Shown one piece after another: positions 12,679-29,050 of a stretch of 64,000 nt of DNA. A program made the translations under genes and the position numbers. The stretch is from Balaenoptera acutorostrata. Its lineage: Eukaryota; Chordata; Mammalia; Artiodactyla; Balaenopteridae. The notes below the pieces were generated by a model, which made no database searches, was not told where the DNA came from, and saw nothing but the letters and a program-made list of their open reading frames with translations. The stretch covers positions 24,201,268 through 24,265,267 of the forward strand of contig NC_080074.1 of assembly GCF_949987535.1 (NCBI RefSeq), in the 5' to 3' direction. The first letter of the stretch is position 1, and every line of letters begins with the position of its first letter.

Positions 12679-12972
12679 GGGCTTCCCTGGTGGCGCAGTG
12701 GTTGAGAATCTGCCTGCCAATGCAGGGGACACGGGTTCGAGCCCTGGTCTGGGAAGATCCCACATGCCGCGGAGCGACTAGGCCCGTGAACCACAACTAC
12801 TGAGCCTGCGCGTCTGGAGCCTGTGCTCCACAACAAGAGAGGCCGCGATAGTGAGAGGCCCGCGCACCACGATGAAGAGTGGCCCGCGTTGCCGCAACTA
12901 GAGAAAGCCCTCGCACAGAAAACGGAGACCCAACACAGCCAAAAATAAATAAATAAATTAAAAAAAAACAAC
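12679..12972 (+). mobile_element. CHR-type tRNA-derived SINE, young-looking
   Basis: It has a full tRNA-like head with pol III promoter boxes: A-box region TGGCGCAGTGGTT near 12690 and B-box GGTTCGAGCCC near 12733. The body is CpG-rich and the tail is (AAAT)n then A-rich. The direct repeat AACAAAGCTT is at 12973-12982; the left copy near 12669-12678 reads AACAAAGCTT as well. Good retention of CpG suggests a fairly recent insertion. Confidence 0.95.
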
Positions 12973-12982
12973 AACAAAGCTT

Positions 12983-13494
12983 ATTCATAATCCTTTGCAC
13001 ACTAACCATTCACACAATTTTGCTAAACTCACTCTCCAAGTTCTGTATTTTCTTTTCTGACCAGAAAAAGTCGACTTGCTTTGATGTTTTCTCATATAAC
13101 TCTTAATCCATTTTTTTATGACTCTTCTCTTAATTTTATCCCTCTTTATTCATGCAGCTCAGTTTAGCTCATCTTATATAAAAATTTGCTATTGTATCAG
13201 GAATGTGTTTGCCTGCAAGCAACAAAAACCTCAACAAACAGTAGCTTAAACAGGAAACGGGTTAATTTGTCTCATGCAATAAGACGGCAGGAGTAGGCAG
13301 TGCGGGGCAGGTTGGTGACTCAATGATGTCATTAAGCATGAAGGATCCTTTTTTTTCTTCCCCCTCTGCTATCCTTAGAATGAGGTCTTTCTCAACATGC
13401 TTGTAACCTCATGGTCAGGAGTTGACTGCTGCACCTATGAGCTTATGTTCATGTTACACAAAGAAAGATTCAGGAAAGGACTCAAATCCTCTCA
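12983..13494. other. Non-coding DNA, possibly an old repeat
   Basis: 13200-13400 ('agcaacaaaaacctcaacaa', 'gtagcttaaacaggaaac') resembles an ancient interspersed repeat that I cannot name. No gene. Confidence 0.4.
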
Positions 13495-13915
13495 ATAAGA
13501 GGTGGAATCTGGTTCCCTACCCACCAAGTCTGGGTTGGCCTTTTCACTTGCCGTGAACAACAGAATGTGAAGGAATTGAAGATATTTCAGTTACAAGCCT
13601 AGGCCTCCAGAAGTCCTGCGTTCCTTCACTCTCTTTTGGAAACCACCGTTGATGCCACTGAAACAGCCTGTTGGAGGCTGAGACCATGTGGAGCAGAGAC
13701 TAGCTATCTCAGTTGAGGCTACAGTAAATCAGTGAGCCCCCAACAGACCCATTACTAACCACAGACACATGAGTGAGCCAGCCTAAATTGCAAAGCATGC
13801 TTTTCTGACTCCCCACTTACACTGGTGACCTAAGGAATCACAAGCTAAACAAATGGTTAGGAGACACTAAGTTTGAGGGTATTTTCTTATGCAGCAAAAG
13901 CTAACTGATACACAT
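13495..13915 (+). repeat. Old LTR-like repeat, subfamily not assigned
   Basis: 'gggttggccttttcacttgc', 'gagaccatgtggagcagaga', 'acatgagtgagccagcctaa' and the end 'gcagcaaaagctaactgata' follow the order of a common ancient ERVL/MaLR-type LTR. It is strongly diverged and has no internal region. Confidence 0.55.
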
Positions 13916-15205
13916 GAGCTCTTCCAAGTTGCACTATTCCTACCCCATATCCAGTAGTAGCTCATTGACCTAGATGAATTCATTTCTATTCTGGATGAAC
14001 ACTTATATCTCACTAGTCATCAATAAAAACTGAGTGATGCCTTTAGCTTCTTTCTGCAAAATTCCTTTTTATGAGTTTTGGACAAGATAACAATGATCCC
14101 AAGTGGGTTTCTCTTGTGCATATCCCATACATGGTTCCATAGTTTTTGCTCAGATTAATTCAGATAATTCTAGGAAAGCAGTTTGCCAAGGACAGTGACT
14201 CCTTCTTACCTTTAGATGTTTCTGTGTTGGTGAAAAATATCAATATATAATATCCCCCAAACTTCAGAGCATAGTTATAAAACTCTCTGAGTTATTTTAA
14301 ATTCTCTCTCTGCTGGCTTGAGGTGAAGAGGGAAATACCCCTCCTACACCTTAGTAAATGGATGGGACTCACAGTACACCAAATGACTCCAAAAGTCACT
14401 CTGTAATCTCCAATAATCTAACCTGTTGTGGTACTGGGTTAAGAATCTTTTAACTGATTTTTAATTACTTCTCTTGCAAATCCCACATCATGGTTTCTCA
14501 CTGCACATCAAAATATGACACCTACTTCCATTTCATCATCCTGTACACTGAGGTAAAGTACTCTCCACATGCAGATTTTTAAGTCTATCAGCAAATACTA
14601 TTTTTAAGTCTATCAGAAAATAGAGTCATTTTGGGCCAGAGGTAAGGAGGGGAGGAAGTTAGGTAACTGCTTTCCAGAACCCAGAACTCAACAGAAAGTA
14701 TGCTACATCTTACCTCAAATTTTAATCACAAAACTATGAATTCATTTGAACATCATCCTTACCACTTGGGAGTCAAAGCTACCTGAAAAACTCTAAACAA
14801 AATATAATGAATGCCAGGGAGATGGTGTCCTAAACGCTGAGAGCACTCTTGGTGGGGTGCTGTAGGAAGCAGCTGCCCTACAATGTCTGTTCTTATTTAA
14901 CATCTTCATTCATAAGCCAGAATAGGGAACAGACAGCACACTGATGAAATTCACAGATGGTACTCATTTGGGAGATATTATGAATACCAGGGATATCAGG
15001 GAAATGATACAATAGGACCTAGAGAAGGAATAACAATGAGACTTGACTTTGAAAATGCAAGGCAATGAGTCTGAATATAAAAAAAGAAACCTTCAACATT
15101 TAAATAGAGGAGAGAAAACGAGAAGTCAATGTTGAAAGTGACATGGAGTTGGATAATGGAGTTAAATTTTAAAATGGGCCCTTTGAAATATAGCAGTAAA
15201 ATTAC
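13916..15205. other. Non-coding DNA, nothing recognised
   Basis: Single-copy-looking sequence with a short local duplication near 14580-14625 ('aagtctatcagcaaatac' and 'aagtctatcagaaaatag'). No gene. Confidence 0.5.
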
Positions 15206-15220
15206 TAGTGTATTTCTTTT

Positions 15221-15299
15221 TTTTTTTTTTTTTTTTTTCAAAACAAACCCAGCCCAGAATCTTGGGAAGGGGTTTTTTTTTTTTTTTTAAAGGATTTTC

Positions 15300-15330
<31 letters not shown>

Positions 15331-15620
15331 TTTTTGGCTGTGTTGGGTCTTCGGTTCGTGCGAGGGCTTTCTCCAGTTGCGGCAAGCGGGGGCCACTCTT
15401 CATCGCGGTGCGGGGACCGCTCTTCATCGCGGTGCACGGGCCTTTCTCTATCGCGGCCCCTCCCGTCGCGGGGCACAGGCTCCAGACGCGCAGGCTCAGC
15501 AATTGTGGCTCACGGGCCCAGCTGCTCCGTGGCATGTGGGATCTTCCCAGACCAGGGCTCGAACCCGTGTCCCCTGCATTAGCAGGCAGATTCTCAACCA
15601 CTGTGCCACCAGGGAAGCCC
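15221..15620 (-). mobile_element. CHR-type SINE with an extra tail segment and two poly-A tracts
   Basis: The perfect 15-bp direct repeat ACTAGTGTATTTCTT at 15206-15220 and 15621-15635 bounds the whole 400-bp unit. Read on the - strand, the SINE (15620 down to about 15298) ends in (AAAT)n and a first A-run (15273-15287). A 34-bp non-SINE segment (15239-15272) follows, then a second A-run (15221-15238) that meets the duplication. This is the structure expected when a transcript runs past the SINE tail into flanking DNA. Confidence 0.92.
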
Positions 15621-15728
15621 ACTAGTGTATTTCTTAATCATCTCTGATCTTTGAGAGATGAATGAGGTGCTGTTACCATGTGGTCCCCTATTCCGAACTT
15701 ATCACATTGTTTTTGTAAATTACCTTTT

Positions 15729-17420
15729 TTTTTTTTTTCTTGAAATACAGAATTTATTTAGAAACTGTTTAAAGTAGCAAAAAACTCTGTCAGGACAGAC
15801 CAGGTGGAAAATGGGTTCCCAATAAAATGGAATTTTAGGGCAACAAAAGTCTAAAAGGCCACAAAAGAGAAATAGCACCACTGTTATTTGAACAATGGCT
15901 AGTTACTTGCATTTTTTGGCATTGTTAATCACTGAATCTGGGTTTTCCTCTGAATTCCATACAGAGCATGCACCACACAATTTTATCATAAAATACCTGC
16001 TTGCTACACACATTTTAGGACAAGCTACCACCAGAAACAAATCCATACAAATACATCAGGGGCAGAACAATCTCAGTAGTGGGTAACACACATTTTGCAG
16101 AATTCTGCCGAACAAAGGAACTGAATAGACTGTGGGCAAAGCAAATGAGGGAGTTAAGGGATGAAATATTTTAAATATTAATAATTAACTCAGACATGGT
16201 ACTGTATTTTCTGCAAAAGAAAATTAAAATTTAGTAACACGTTAACATTTTTATCTCCAAAGAGATTAGTGCACTGGCAAAGTATTCCGATAACAGTGGA
16301 GGGCTGTGGACAGCAGGTACCGAAAACACCCAGCCTTGCAGATCCCAAGGTAGCAGTGGCCCTCCTTCACTGATCACTCCCCTTGCCAGAAGTCCAGAAA
16401 GAGCTTGCAGCATGATCACCTGCCTGCTGAACTTCCACTCTAAGCGGCAAACTTTAAGGAGCCAAAGAGTTGTCCCCAGTGGGCAAGGGGAGCAGAGAAG
16501 AGAAACATGTTAAATGTAAACTTAAAAGACAGTAAAATGGGACACAACCCACATTCAAATCCCAGAGATGTGGGCAAGTCCCCAAAAGTAGTTGTTAGAT
16601 TTAAAAACTGGACACACCTCATTTCAAAAACGACAACAACAACAACAAAACACAGAAATAAATGCCTTAAGAGTATTTAAAAGATGCTTCCATATTTCAA
16701 AATGTAAAATGTAACATGACAGGAGCTTTTGTGTGTTTGACGTTGTGTCTGGGAAGGAAGGGCCAGAACCTGGAACCTTTGGGACCTGCTGTTCCCAGCC
16801 CTCACGGAGGCTGCCTGATGCTCATAGGCCCAGACCTTGGCCCAAAAGGAAAGCTTGAAAAGTTGCTTTGTAAAGCCATTTAGTGTCCTTGACCAATTGC
16901 ATCCCTGATAAGAAGCAAGAGGCATTGCTGCCTGGATGAATAGAGGGTGTGTTTCAGCCCTGAGGCTTTTTTTTTTTTTTAGTTGTTTTGTTTGTTTGTT
17001 TTTTTATACTGCAGGTTCTTATTAGGCATCGATTTTATACACATCAGTGTATACATGTCAATCCCAATCGCCCAATTCAGCACACCACCATCCCCACCCC
17101 ACCACAGTTTTCCCCCGTTGGTGTCCATATGTCCATTCTCTACATCTGTGTCTCAACTTCTGCCCTGCAAACCGGCTCATCTGTACCATTTTTCTAGGTT
17201 CCACATACATGCGTTAATATACGATATTTGTTTTTCTCTTTCTGGCTTACTTCACTCTGTATGACAGTCTCTAGATCCATCCACGTCTCAACAAATGACT
17301 CAATTTCATTCCTTTTTATGGCTGAGTAATATTCCATTGTATATTTTGAGTCAAAGAGCTTGATTTTCATAGAACATTTCTCTGTTGATTTTTCCAGTTA
17401 TCTCTGATATTTCTATGTAC
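15729..17420 (-). pseudogene. Processed retrocopy, probably of an mRNA 3' UTR joined to an L1 tail
   Basis: The perfect 15-bp repeat TGTAAATTACCTTTT at 15714-15728 and 17421-17435 flanks the unit. On the - strand it ends in poly-A (complement of T-run 15725-15739). An AATAAA hexamer lies a normal distance upstream, near 15753-15758. The body 15740-16966 looks like mRNA 3' UTR: no long ORF, mixed composition. I cannot name the parent gene. Upstream of it (16967-17344), in the same direction, is an L1 3' end with its own A-rich tail, then 76 bp of unassigned sequence. It is either a single chimeric insertion or a retrocopy later hit by L1. Confidence 0.75.
16967..17344 (-). mobile_element. L1 3' end fragment within the retrocopy
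   Basis: Read on the - strand it has the end of ORF2 ('ggaatattactcagccataa' in complement near 17318), then 3' UTR, then an A-rich tail with CAAA units (complement of 16967-17007). No direct repeat is visible at its own edges ('cctgaggc' on the left against 'tttgagtc' on the right), unlike most other L1 insertions in this window. Confidence 0.88.
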
Positions 17421-17454
17421 TGTAAATTACCTTTTGATTTGTATATCCTTTCCT

Positions 17455-17575
17455 ATCATATCAGACTCTAAGCTTCTTGAACACAGGGATTGAGTTACAT
17501 TCGTTGTTGTAAATCTGTCTTAGTGACTGGCACATAGTAGGCACTGGATAAATATTTCTTGAAGGTAAAAATGAA
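17455..17575 (+). repeat. L2 LINE 3' end fragment
   Basis: 'cttcttgaacacagggattg' then 'tgactggcacatagtaggca' and 'ggataaatatttcttgaagg' follow the classic L2 3'-end order. Confidence 0.7.
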
Positions 17576-18284
17576 CTACTTCCAACAGCATCTCTTTTTT
17601 ATGGGGTGAGATGATGAAATGTTATCAGATAACATTTTGATTTCAGGATATGAGTAAAGCAGGAGCAAGGGAGAATTATGAATAATGAATAATAACAATA
17701 ATATCACCTTTCATTTGTATAGACCTTTCACAATAACCATTTGAAGAGTCAAAAAAAGACTAACTCTCATATTCAAACGGGACAGAGGGTATGAACTCCT
17801 AACTATGGAGATCAGGCATTTGAGAATTGTAGACCTCTGTCTGATTTGTAGAAGACATTTATGTCAGTTGTGCCATTATGTTAGACATATAAGTCATGTT
17901 AGCATAGAATGTAGAATGTGAAAGTTACAACAGCTCTCTCTGAGGATGGTTTTGGGACCTCTACTGACCTCAAAACTTTTTCAGGGAGTTCACAGGTTAA
18001 AATTACTTTCACATTACACTGCGATGTTATCTGCCTCCTTCAGTCTTCTTCTTTTGAGTGTATAATGGAGTTTTCCAGAGGCTAAATAAGGTGATCACAT
18101 CATCGCCCTAGTGACTAATGAAATGTTTGCTTGTGTTTTCTAGTGTTTTAAATTTTTCACAGCTTGAACTTCTAAAGCAGTAAATATTGATAGACAGGAC
18201 ACACACAAGCAAAAGCTTTTGGGAGCCCTTAATAATTTTTAAGAATGTAAAGCAGTCCTGATACCAAAAAATTGAGAATTACTA
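17576..18284. other. Non-coding DNA, nothing recognised
   Basis: AT-rich sequence without a gene or a repeat that I can name with confidence. Confidence 0.45.
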
Positions 18285-18475
18285 GCTTTGGAGTCAAACA
18301 GACATAAGTTATAACTGACTTCCCAGTTATTGACCTTTTCTAAGCCTCAGTGTCCTGGGCATAAGAGTGACATTTACATCATGGAGTTGTTGTGAGGACT
18401 AAATAAGAAAATATAGGCAAGCAACAGAGCTCAGGGTTGAGTATACAGTCAACTCTTAATAAGTAGTTTATCATC
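18285..18475 (+). repeat. MIR SINE fragment
   Basis: It carries the MIR core: 'ctttggagtcaaacagacat', 'ctaagcctcagtgtcctggg', 'ggagttgttgtgaggactaa'. Confidence 0.8.
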
Positions 18476-18994
18476 ATTGTAAAGGAATGATAAAAGCATT
18501 TTTATGACCCTTTGGAAACCAAGTTTTCTTTGTAGTACTCCATCCATCCTCCAAGGAGAGGAGAGGAGAGGAGGTGAGAGGGCAGAGTCTTCATTCCTCA
18601 TCCTTGAAATCAATGAGAAATTGATGATTCTGCTGCTTCTGACTTCTGGAGGGTGTGGTTTCATTCATCTCAAACCTGTTGCTAGAAGCTCCTGTGTGTA
18701 AATCAGAACAGGAAACATATGATGTCTCCCTGCTGGTGGTTAGAGCAGAAGGTCATCAATTTCAAGCAGGAGGAGCAAAGGGCTCTATGCTTCTGACCAA
18801 TGGCTTTTACAGAGACAAATCTCTGCCACTGACAACAGTCCCATATGGAAGCTATCAAAGACCATGCTTTTTCATTTCTTAGAGAAGCCTTGTTCCCGAG
18901 AACTGCTGCATTCAAAATAGTACAATACAAATGTTATCAATCATAAGGGTAATCAAATTTACTTTTCTCTAACACTTCCCAATTAATGCTTTCA

Positions 18995-19145
18995 TATGCA
19001 TAGATCTATAACACCAGAGCTAGAAGGATCTTGGTGATTATTTGAACAAGGCCTCTAACATAGAGTTGACACGGAGAAAATAGGACTCAGACAATTTAAA
19101 GTTACTTGCCCAAGATTATACAAATAATGGGAGAACCATGATCTT
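18995..19145 (+). repeat. MIR SINE fragment
   Basis: 'ccagagctagaaggatcttg' and 'aaagttacttgcccaagatt' match the order seen in MIR-type elements. It is diverged. Confidence 0.55.
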
Positions 19146-19984
19146 ATTAAAATTTATGATAACTTGATGACATATGCTATTATATTATATGATGATATAA
19201 TATATACAATAATAATATTACATATGATATTATTTATTAAAACCAATGTGCAGATGAGAGAACTTAGGTTTAACTATTTCCCCAGAGTTAATCTACTGAG
19301 GCTTCACTACTTTATTTACAGAATTACTGTCATATTTTGGGTAAGACTTACTTCCCAGAAAAACAACCGTGAGGAACAATGATTCTGGAAATGCTGGTAG
19401 TAGCGTACCTACCCTTCCTTCCTCCACCAAACACTTTAGTCCTGCTGTATCCTCCCATATCTCAAGAGTTCTCAGTGTGTCCCTGATAAGACCCTACCTA
19501 TTGGGAAGAATGAGCATATTCTTGGGAGGCGCTAATACCGATGACGAATTGATCATCCTCAGGCAAAGTTGATGACTCTAATGCAAGAAGCTTGCTCAGA
19601 AATTTTTCCTTTGCTATTTTGCTGCTGTAGTGGAAATCCCACCACCACCTGTTCATTTACATTATACTTCTAAAGGCCTTTACTAAGAATGAAATGTTAC
19701 TTCGTGAAGGTGATGCATTAACTTTATTCAACACCAGAAACTGGCTTTTCATATTAACTTAGATTAGTTCTGTATTGAGGTCAAGAAGGAATAGGTGACT
19801 ATGATGAGAGCTATAGTGGTGGGCAACCGAAGGGCACTGAGTATCAAGGGAAGTCTTACCATAGTTCCTTCTACTCTGGTTTGAACTACATGAATGAATC
19901 AGTAAATATCTTCCTAATATTGTAAAAGATCTTTATTCTTATGGGTAGCCCCTAATTATGATAGAGTGTGGGAGACATATTCAT
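19146..19984. other. Non-coding DNA, nothing recognised
   Basis: An AT-rich start (19150-19240) followed by single-copy-looking DNA. Its short ORFs have no recognised domain. Confidence 0.45.
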
Positions 19985-20165
19985 GGACATGGGGTTTTGT
20001 TTCAGTGTCTTTCTCTGCTTCTTATAAACTATGTGACTTTGAGTAAGTTATCTGACCTTCTGAGCTTCAGTTTCCTCAAGTATGAACAATAATAGCTACC
20101 TCATAGGATTTTTGTTATAAACTTAATAATGGCAACACTTATCATCACGATTACTAGGTTAAGTA
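19985..20165 (+). repeat. MIR SINE fragment
   Basis: 'actatgtgactttgagtaag', 'gagcttcagtttcctcaagt' and 'aatagctacctcataggatt' give the MIR core order. Confidence 0.8.
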
Positions 20166-20174
20166 GTGAACCAC

Positions 20175-20520
20175 GCTATTAGTCAGGATCAACTAGGTTA
20201 TGCTACAATAACAAATCAATCCCCAAACGCTGTGGCTTAATACAACGAAAGATGGTTTTCCACTCATACTACATGTCCACTATGGGTTAGTGGGCCGCAC
20301 TCAGGAACCCAGGCTGGCACTCTCCCCCATATTGTAACCCACCCATTTGAGACATATGTTTCTCTCAGTAACCCCAGCAGAGGAAGAGAGCTCTGGGGAG
20401 TCTTGCACCAGCAATTACGACCTTTGGCTCAGAAATAAGACATGTCATTTCAGCTCACAGCCTGGTGGCGAAAGGTATCCTCGCGAACTCATCTGATTGC
20501 ATGGTGCCTGGATATAATGG
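20175..20520 (-). repeat. Old LTR-like repeat, subfamily not assigned
   Basis: 'ctattagtcaggatcaacta' then 'gctgtggcttaatacaacga' and 'ctcatactacatgtccacta' resemble an ancient LTR-type repeat in reverse. No flanking duplication is visible. Confidence 0.4.
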
Positions 20521-22629
20521 GAGCCCAGTGAATGTCTGTTGAAGGAACAAAGCAATAGACAAAAATAACAATTTACGTAAAGCATTGTTTCTATGTGCCA
20601 AGAACGGATTAACACATTTTTCTTGTCAAATGACTAAATGGACACAGCTAGATATAAGGTTAGCTCTGGGGACTGCTATTAATGTACTTTCATAATAAAC
20701 GATTTTAGAAAAATATTAAATCTTTCTTTTCCCTTCCTTTGCAGCATCAGTTTAGAGAGGATAATTCAAAAGCCCCTAAGTCCTACATTCGGTTTGCCTC
20801 ATTTAAAAACTATTCGTAGGAATTTGACAATGACATTAGGTGTCTCCATTACAGCTTCATACATCAGTTAATGTGAGCGCGCTTTCAAGTCCGAATCTAA
20901 AAGTCCAGGTGCATCTTAGCTCTGAACGCTTTGAAGTTTACCCATCCTTATTTAATGTGCTAATGTAATCTATACGTTCAGAATCCATCTGAGGGGCAGT
21001 AAAGGGAAATTGGCACACCGAAGGAAAGATGAACTGCTCTCTGGGGCGAAATCTATCTTGCACATGCATTCATCTTAGGCAGACATTGTTGTTTAAACTA
21101 AAAATAATCACAGCCAGTTCTGTGACATTAACCTTAGTTACTCCTGTATAAACCAGGAATGAAAATGAGGACAAAGGTTGGCAGTGAGTCTGATGATAAT
21201 TTCATGTCCATGCTCATACTGTTTCATCCTGCCTGGAGGAAAATGGCGCCTGCGTGTTAGATGCGCACGTTCATTTCTCGAGTTGTAATTAATATACTTG
21301 GGTCGTTGTTACCTATAAGAGATTAGAATGCTGAATACCCTACTGACTCTAACAATGCAGACAGATTACCACGTAACGCTCGGAAAAACCTTTGCCATGA
21401 CCGTCAGCTCCACGGCGTTATCCAGAGGGCACTGCTTACTTATTTTTTTTTCCTTGTCTTTTACCGCATTCTAAATTGGTATACCGGTAAACACATTAAT
21501 AGTCTTAATAGATACCCATCCACCCCAAAAGAATGTGAATCCTGGAAAACGACAAAAGAGAATACTCATTCAGAAAAATTAAGGGGAGGGGAGTTAGCAC
21601 TGAGACTTGAGGGGGAAAAAAAGGAAGCTGAAAAATAGAATTTACATAATGAGCAAAGGAGAAAGGTTAAAGCCTTTTTTTATTCATCTGCTGGCTCTTC
21701 TTAAGAATGCCTCAAGGATTAGAATAGACACTAGTCATATTCATACCAAATATGAGGAAAGCAGCCTGAGGATATTCCTTCTTTTTATTCCTCAAGAAAC
21801 AAGCAATTATTTCTTATCTATCGGGGGAAATCATTGGGGGGCGGGGCACCCAGGAAAAAAAAAACAACAAAAATACAAAAACCCTGAGGAGGTAATCTTT
21901 CACACTTCAAACATTTCTCATGGCTCTGTTTGTTATCACGAAGCAATCCTGTCAGGTAGTCTTAAAATCTTTTGAATTCTTCCTTACAGTTTCCCACTTC
22001 AAACAAGAAGCAGTTGCCTATAACAAAATGACAATTATCAAAACCTAAACAAAATGGAAGTTGTTTGCACAACAGTCGATCTGTTCAGGCTGACTGCAAC
22101 AAACAAAATGAAGCTAAGACATCTCAAATAGTTATATCTTGTGCAGTAAACAGCTCAAGTATTTCCCTACTCTCTCACAGGGGTACATATAATACCATTG
22201 TGATGTTAACATTGGGACAGGGTCACATTTCTTAGCTTCTCTGATGGACTCAGATGCCCCTTTTTGGGTTCTCATTGTTCTGTGTATTTCTCCTTTGTAA
22301 CACTAACTACTGCTGGAATTTTACATTTACTCATATGATTGTTTTAGTAATGTTTGGGTTCCCTCGGCATTGGGTCTCTGAGGACAGCAGACATGCCCCC
22401 TTCTCGGTTCACCATTGCGTCCCCATCTCCTGGCATAGGTCTGGTAAATGCAGACGTGCATGGATCTGTGTTGGATAAGTGTATTAATGAAGGTAGATAA
22501 AACTGTTAATTAGCTCAGTTAAAGTCTGGGACACTGATGGTCGTCCCCCTTGTCACCTCTTTATTCTGTTCTCCACACCCTTATTCAATGTGCTCTTTAC
22601 CCAGGGACTCTGTCTTCAGTAACATTTTC
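20521..22629. other. Repeat-poor single-copy DNA, candidate conserved non-coding block
   Basis: From about 20700 to 21560 I see no repeat family, and the block keeps scattered CpGs. The 122-residue + strand ORF at 21607-21975 has no recognised domain and no supporting gene structure. At 22350-22500 there may be an L2 3'-end fragment. Confidence 0.45.
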
Positions 22630-24775
22630 TAATATATATATAAACTTCATTTTTAGAACTGTTTTATATTTATAGAAAAATTGCAAATATAGTACAGAGA
22701 GTTCCCACATACCCTGAACCCAATTTTTCCTATTATTAACATCTTATATTAGTGTTTGTTACAATTAATGAACCAATAGTGATACATATTATTGTTAACG
22801 AAAGTCCATTCTTTATTCAGATCTCCTTAGTTTTTTTTTAATGTTCTTTTGCTGTTCCAGGGTCCCATCCAGGATGACACAGCACATTTAATTACCACGT
22901 ATCCTTAGGCTCTTCTTGGCTGTGACAGTTTCTCAGTCTGTGCTTTTTTTTCTTTTTTCTATGACCTTGACAGTTTGAGGAGTACTAGTCAGGTATTTTG
23001 TAGACTATTCTTCTGTTTGGATTGGTCTGAAGATTTTCTCATAATTAGACTAGGGTTATGTATTTGAGGGAGGAATACCACAGAGGAGAAGTGTTATTTT
23101 CATCACATCATGTCAAGGGTACATTTATCAACATGACTTAATCACTGAGATTGTTGACCTTGATCACCTGGCTGAGGTTGTGTTTGTTAGCTTTCTCCGC
23201 TGTGTGCAGCTATACTTAAGTGATTTGGGACTTATACCCCATATTCCAGAAGGTGAAATATCTAAAATTATTTGAAATTCTTCTGTATGGGAAACTTGCC
23301 TATTCTCCCTCATTTATTTATTTATTCAATACTTTACATAAGTATGGCTCGTGGATATTTATTTCATATATTAGGTTATAACCCAATACTACTTTATTTA
23401 TTCTGTTGCTCACATTGTACCAGCTCTGGCCACTGGGAGCTCTTTCCGTCTGTTCCTATGTCTCTTTGACATACCCTCGTCATTGAGGGGTCTTGTTTGT
23501 TTGTTTTTGATTTTTCAGTCCTTACTTTCTGACACTATAAGATACTCCAGACTCATCTTGTGTAGTTCCTGTCCCATTCCTGGACTCAGCAATTTCAGCT
23601 ATTTCTTCAAGGAACTTTTCTTCCTTTTGTTGGGGAATGGTCTTAGAAACCAAGATCTGCCTACTAGGTGTGCTCACTGCTACTGGGGGTATTGTTGCTT
23701 CTAGACCAGCTCAGCTGACACAGCAAGATATTGCTGTATTCATTTGCAAATACATGCATATCTCTACCTATTTTTATATGGAACCATCCGTACCTATGTG
23801 ACGCTAAACATGAGTTCATACTGATGTTTCTAATTCTGATTCATTGCAACATGGATCACTCTAGCCTCTTCCCTGTGTATATCTGTAAACTTCCACTCCA
23901 GCAGTGATAAACTTGGCTTCTACCATCCACCATCCATTTACTTAATTGTTCAATTCCAGTGCACACATAGAGAAATATCAGGATTGTTAACTGATATTCT
24001 TGTGGGATATGAATTTATCAACTAGAATACGGTGCTTATCTACAACTTCTTTTGCCTTTAGTTTTATATTCCACTCATTTCCAAAGTTACTTTGGTCAGC
24101 ACTTTTTTCTCCCACCACTTCCAGTGAGGTTGTCTTAAACATTTGCAACACAGATTGTTTTAAGACAGTATGCTTTACATTCTGTGACTGCTAGACCTCC
24201 AAAAATGATTTTTTAAATAATTTACAAAAATTAAGGCTCACTTTTTGTGCTGTAAAATTCAGTGAGCTTTGATAAATGCATAATGTCATGTATCCACAAT
24301 TGCAGTATAATACAGAATAGTTTCACTACCCTAAAAAATTTCCCATGCTTCACCTATTTAACTTTCCCTCCCCTTTCCCCCAAATCCCTGGCAATCACTG
24401 ATATTTTTTTATTTTACCATTACTAGATTTTTGCCTTTTCCAGATGCCATATAATTGGAATCATATAACATATAGCTTTCTTAAAATGGCTTCTTTCACT
24501 TAGCTATATGAATTTGATCTTCATCCACATCTTTTTGTGGATTGATAGCTCATTTCTTTTTATTGCTGGGTAATATTCAATTGTGCCACAGGTTGTTTAT
24601 CCATTCACTTATTTAATGAAAGACATTCTGGTTGCTACCAACCTTTGGCGGTTATGAATAAAGTTGCTATAAATTATTCACTTGCAGATTTTTATACAGA
24701 CATAATTTTCAAATCACATGAATAAATACCTAGGAGTGCAATTGCTGGATACTATCTCCAGTAACTCAATAACTA
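22630..24775 (-). mobile_element. Ancient L1 (L1M-like) 3' region fragments
   Basis: In reverse orientation there are two L1-like 3' UTR stretches. One begins near 22640 ('acttcatttttagaactgtt', 'atagtacagagagttcccac'). The other begins near 24210 and runs through 'tggaatcatataacatatag' and 'gttgctaccaacctttggcg'. They are highly diverged with no intact ORF. The two may be parts of one rearranged element or two insertions. Confidence 0.6.
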
Positions 24776-25196
24776 CCAGCTAAATCTCACTGAAGCGTTA
24801 ACTGAAAATATATATATTTTTTAACATCATTATTGGAGTATAATTGCTTTACAATGGTGTGTTAGTTTCTGCTTTATAACAAGGGAATCAGCTATACATA
24901 TACATATATCCCCATATCTCCTCCCTCTTGCGTCTCCCTCCCACCCTCCCTATCCCACCCCTCTAGGTGGTCACAAAGCACCGAGCTGATCTCCCTGGGT
25001 TCTGTGGCTGCTTCCCACTAGCTATCTATTTTACGTGTGGTAGTATATATATGTCCATGCCACTCTCACTTCGTCCCAGCTTACCATTCCCACTCCTCAT
25101 GTCCTCAAGTCCATTCTCTACGTCTGCATCTTTATTCCTGTCCTGCCCCTAGGTTCTTCAGAACCATTTTTTTTTTTTAGATTCCATATATATGTG

Positions 25197-28992
<3,796 letters not shown>

Positions 28993-29050
28993 TTTCTTAA
29001 TTGTTTTGGGTTTGTTATTGGAGGTCTTTTCCTTCTCCTGTGTTTCCTGC

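Noticed and set aside
12679..12760. A possible tRNA gene (A and B boxes)
   Set aside because: It is the tRNA-derived head of a CHR SINE with a SINE body, an A-rich tail and flanking direct repeats.
15740..16966. Naming the parent gene of the retrocopied 3' UTR
   Set aside because: The text felt familiar but I could not tie it to a gene with confidence, so no name is given.
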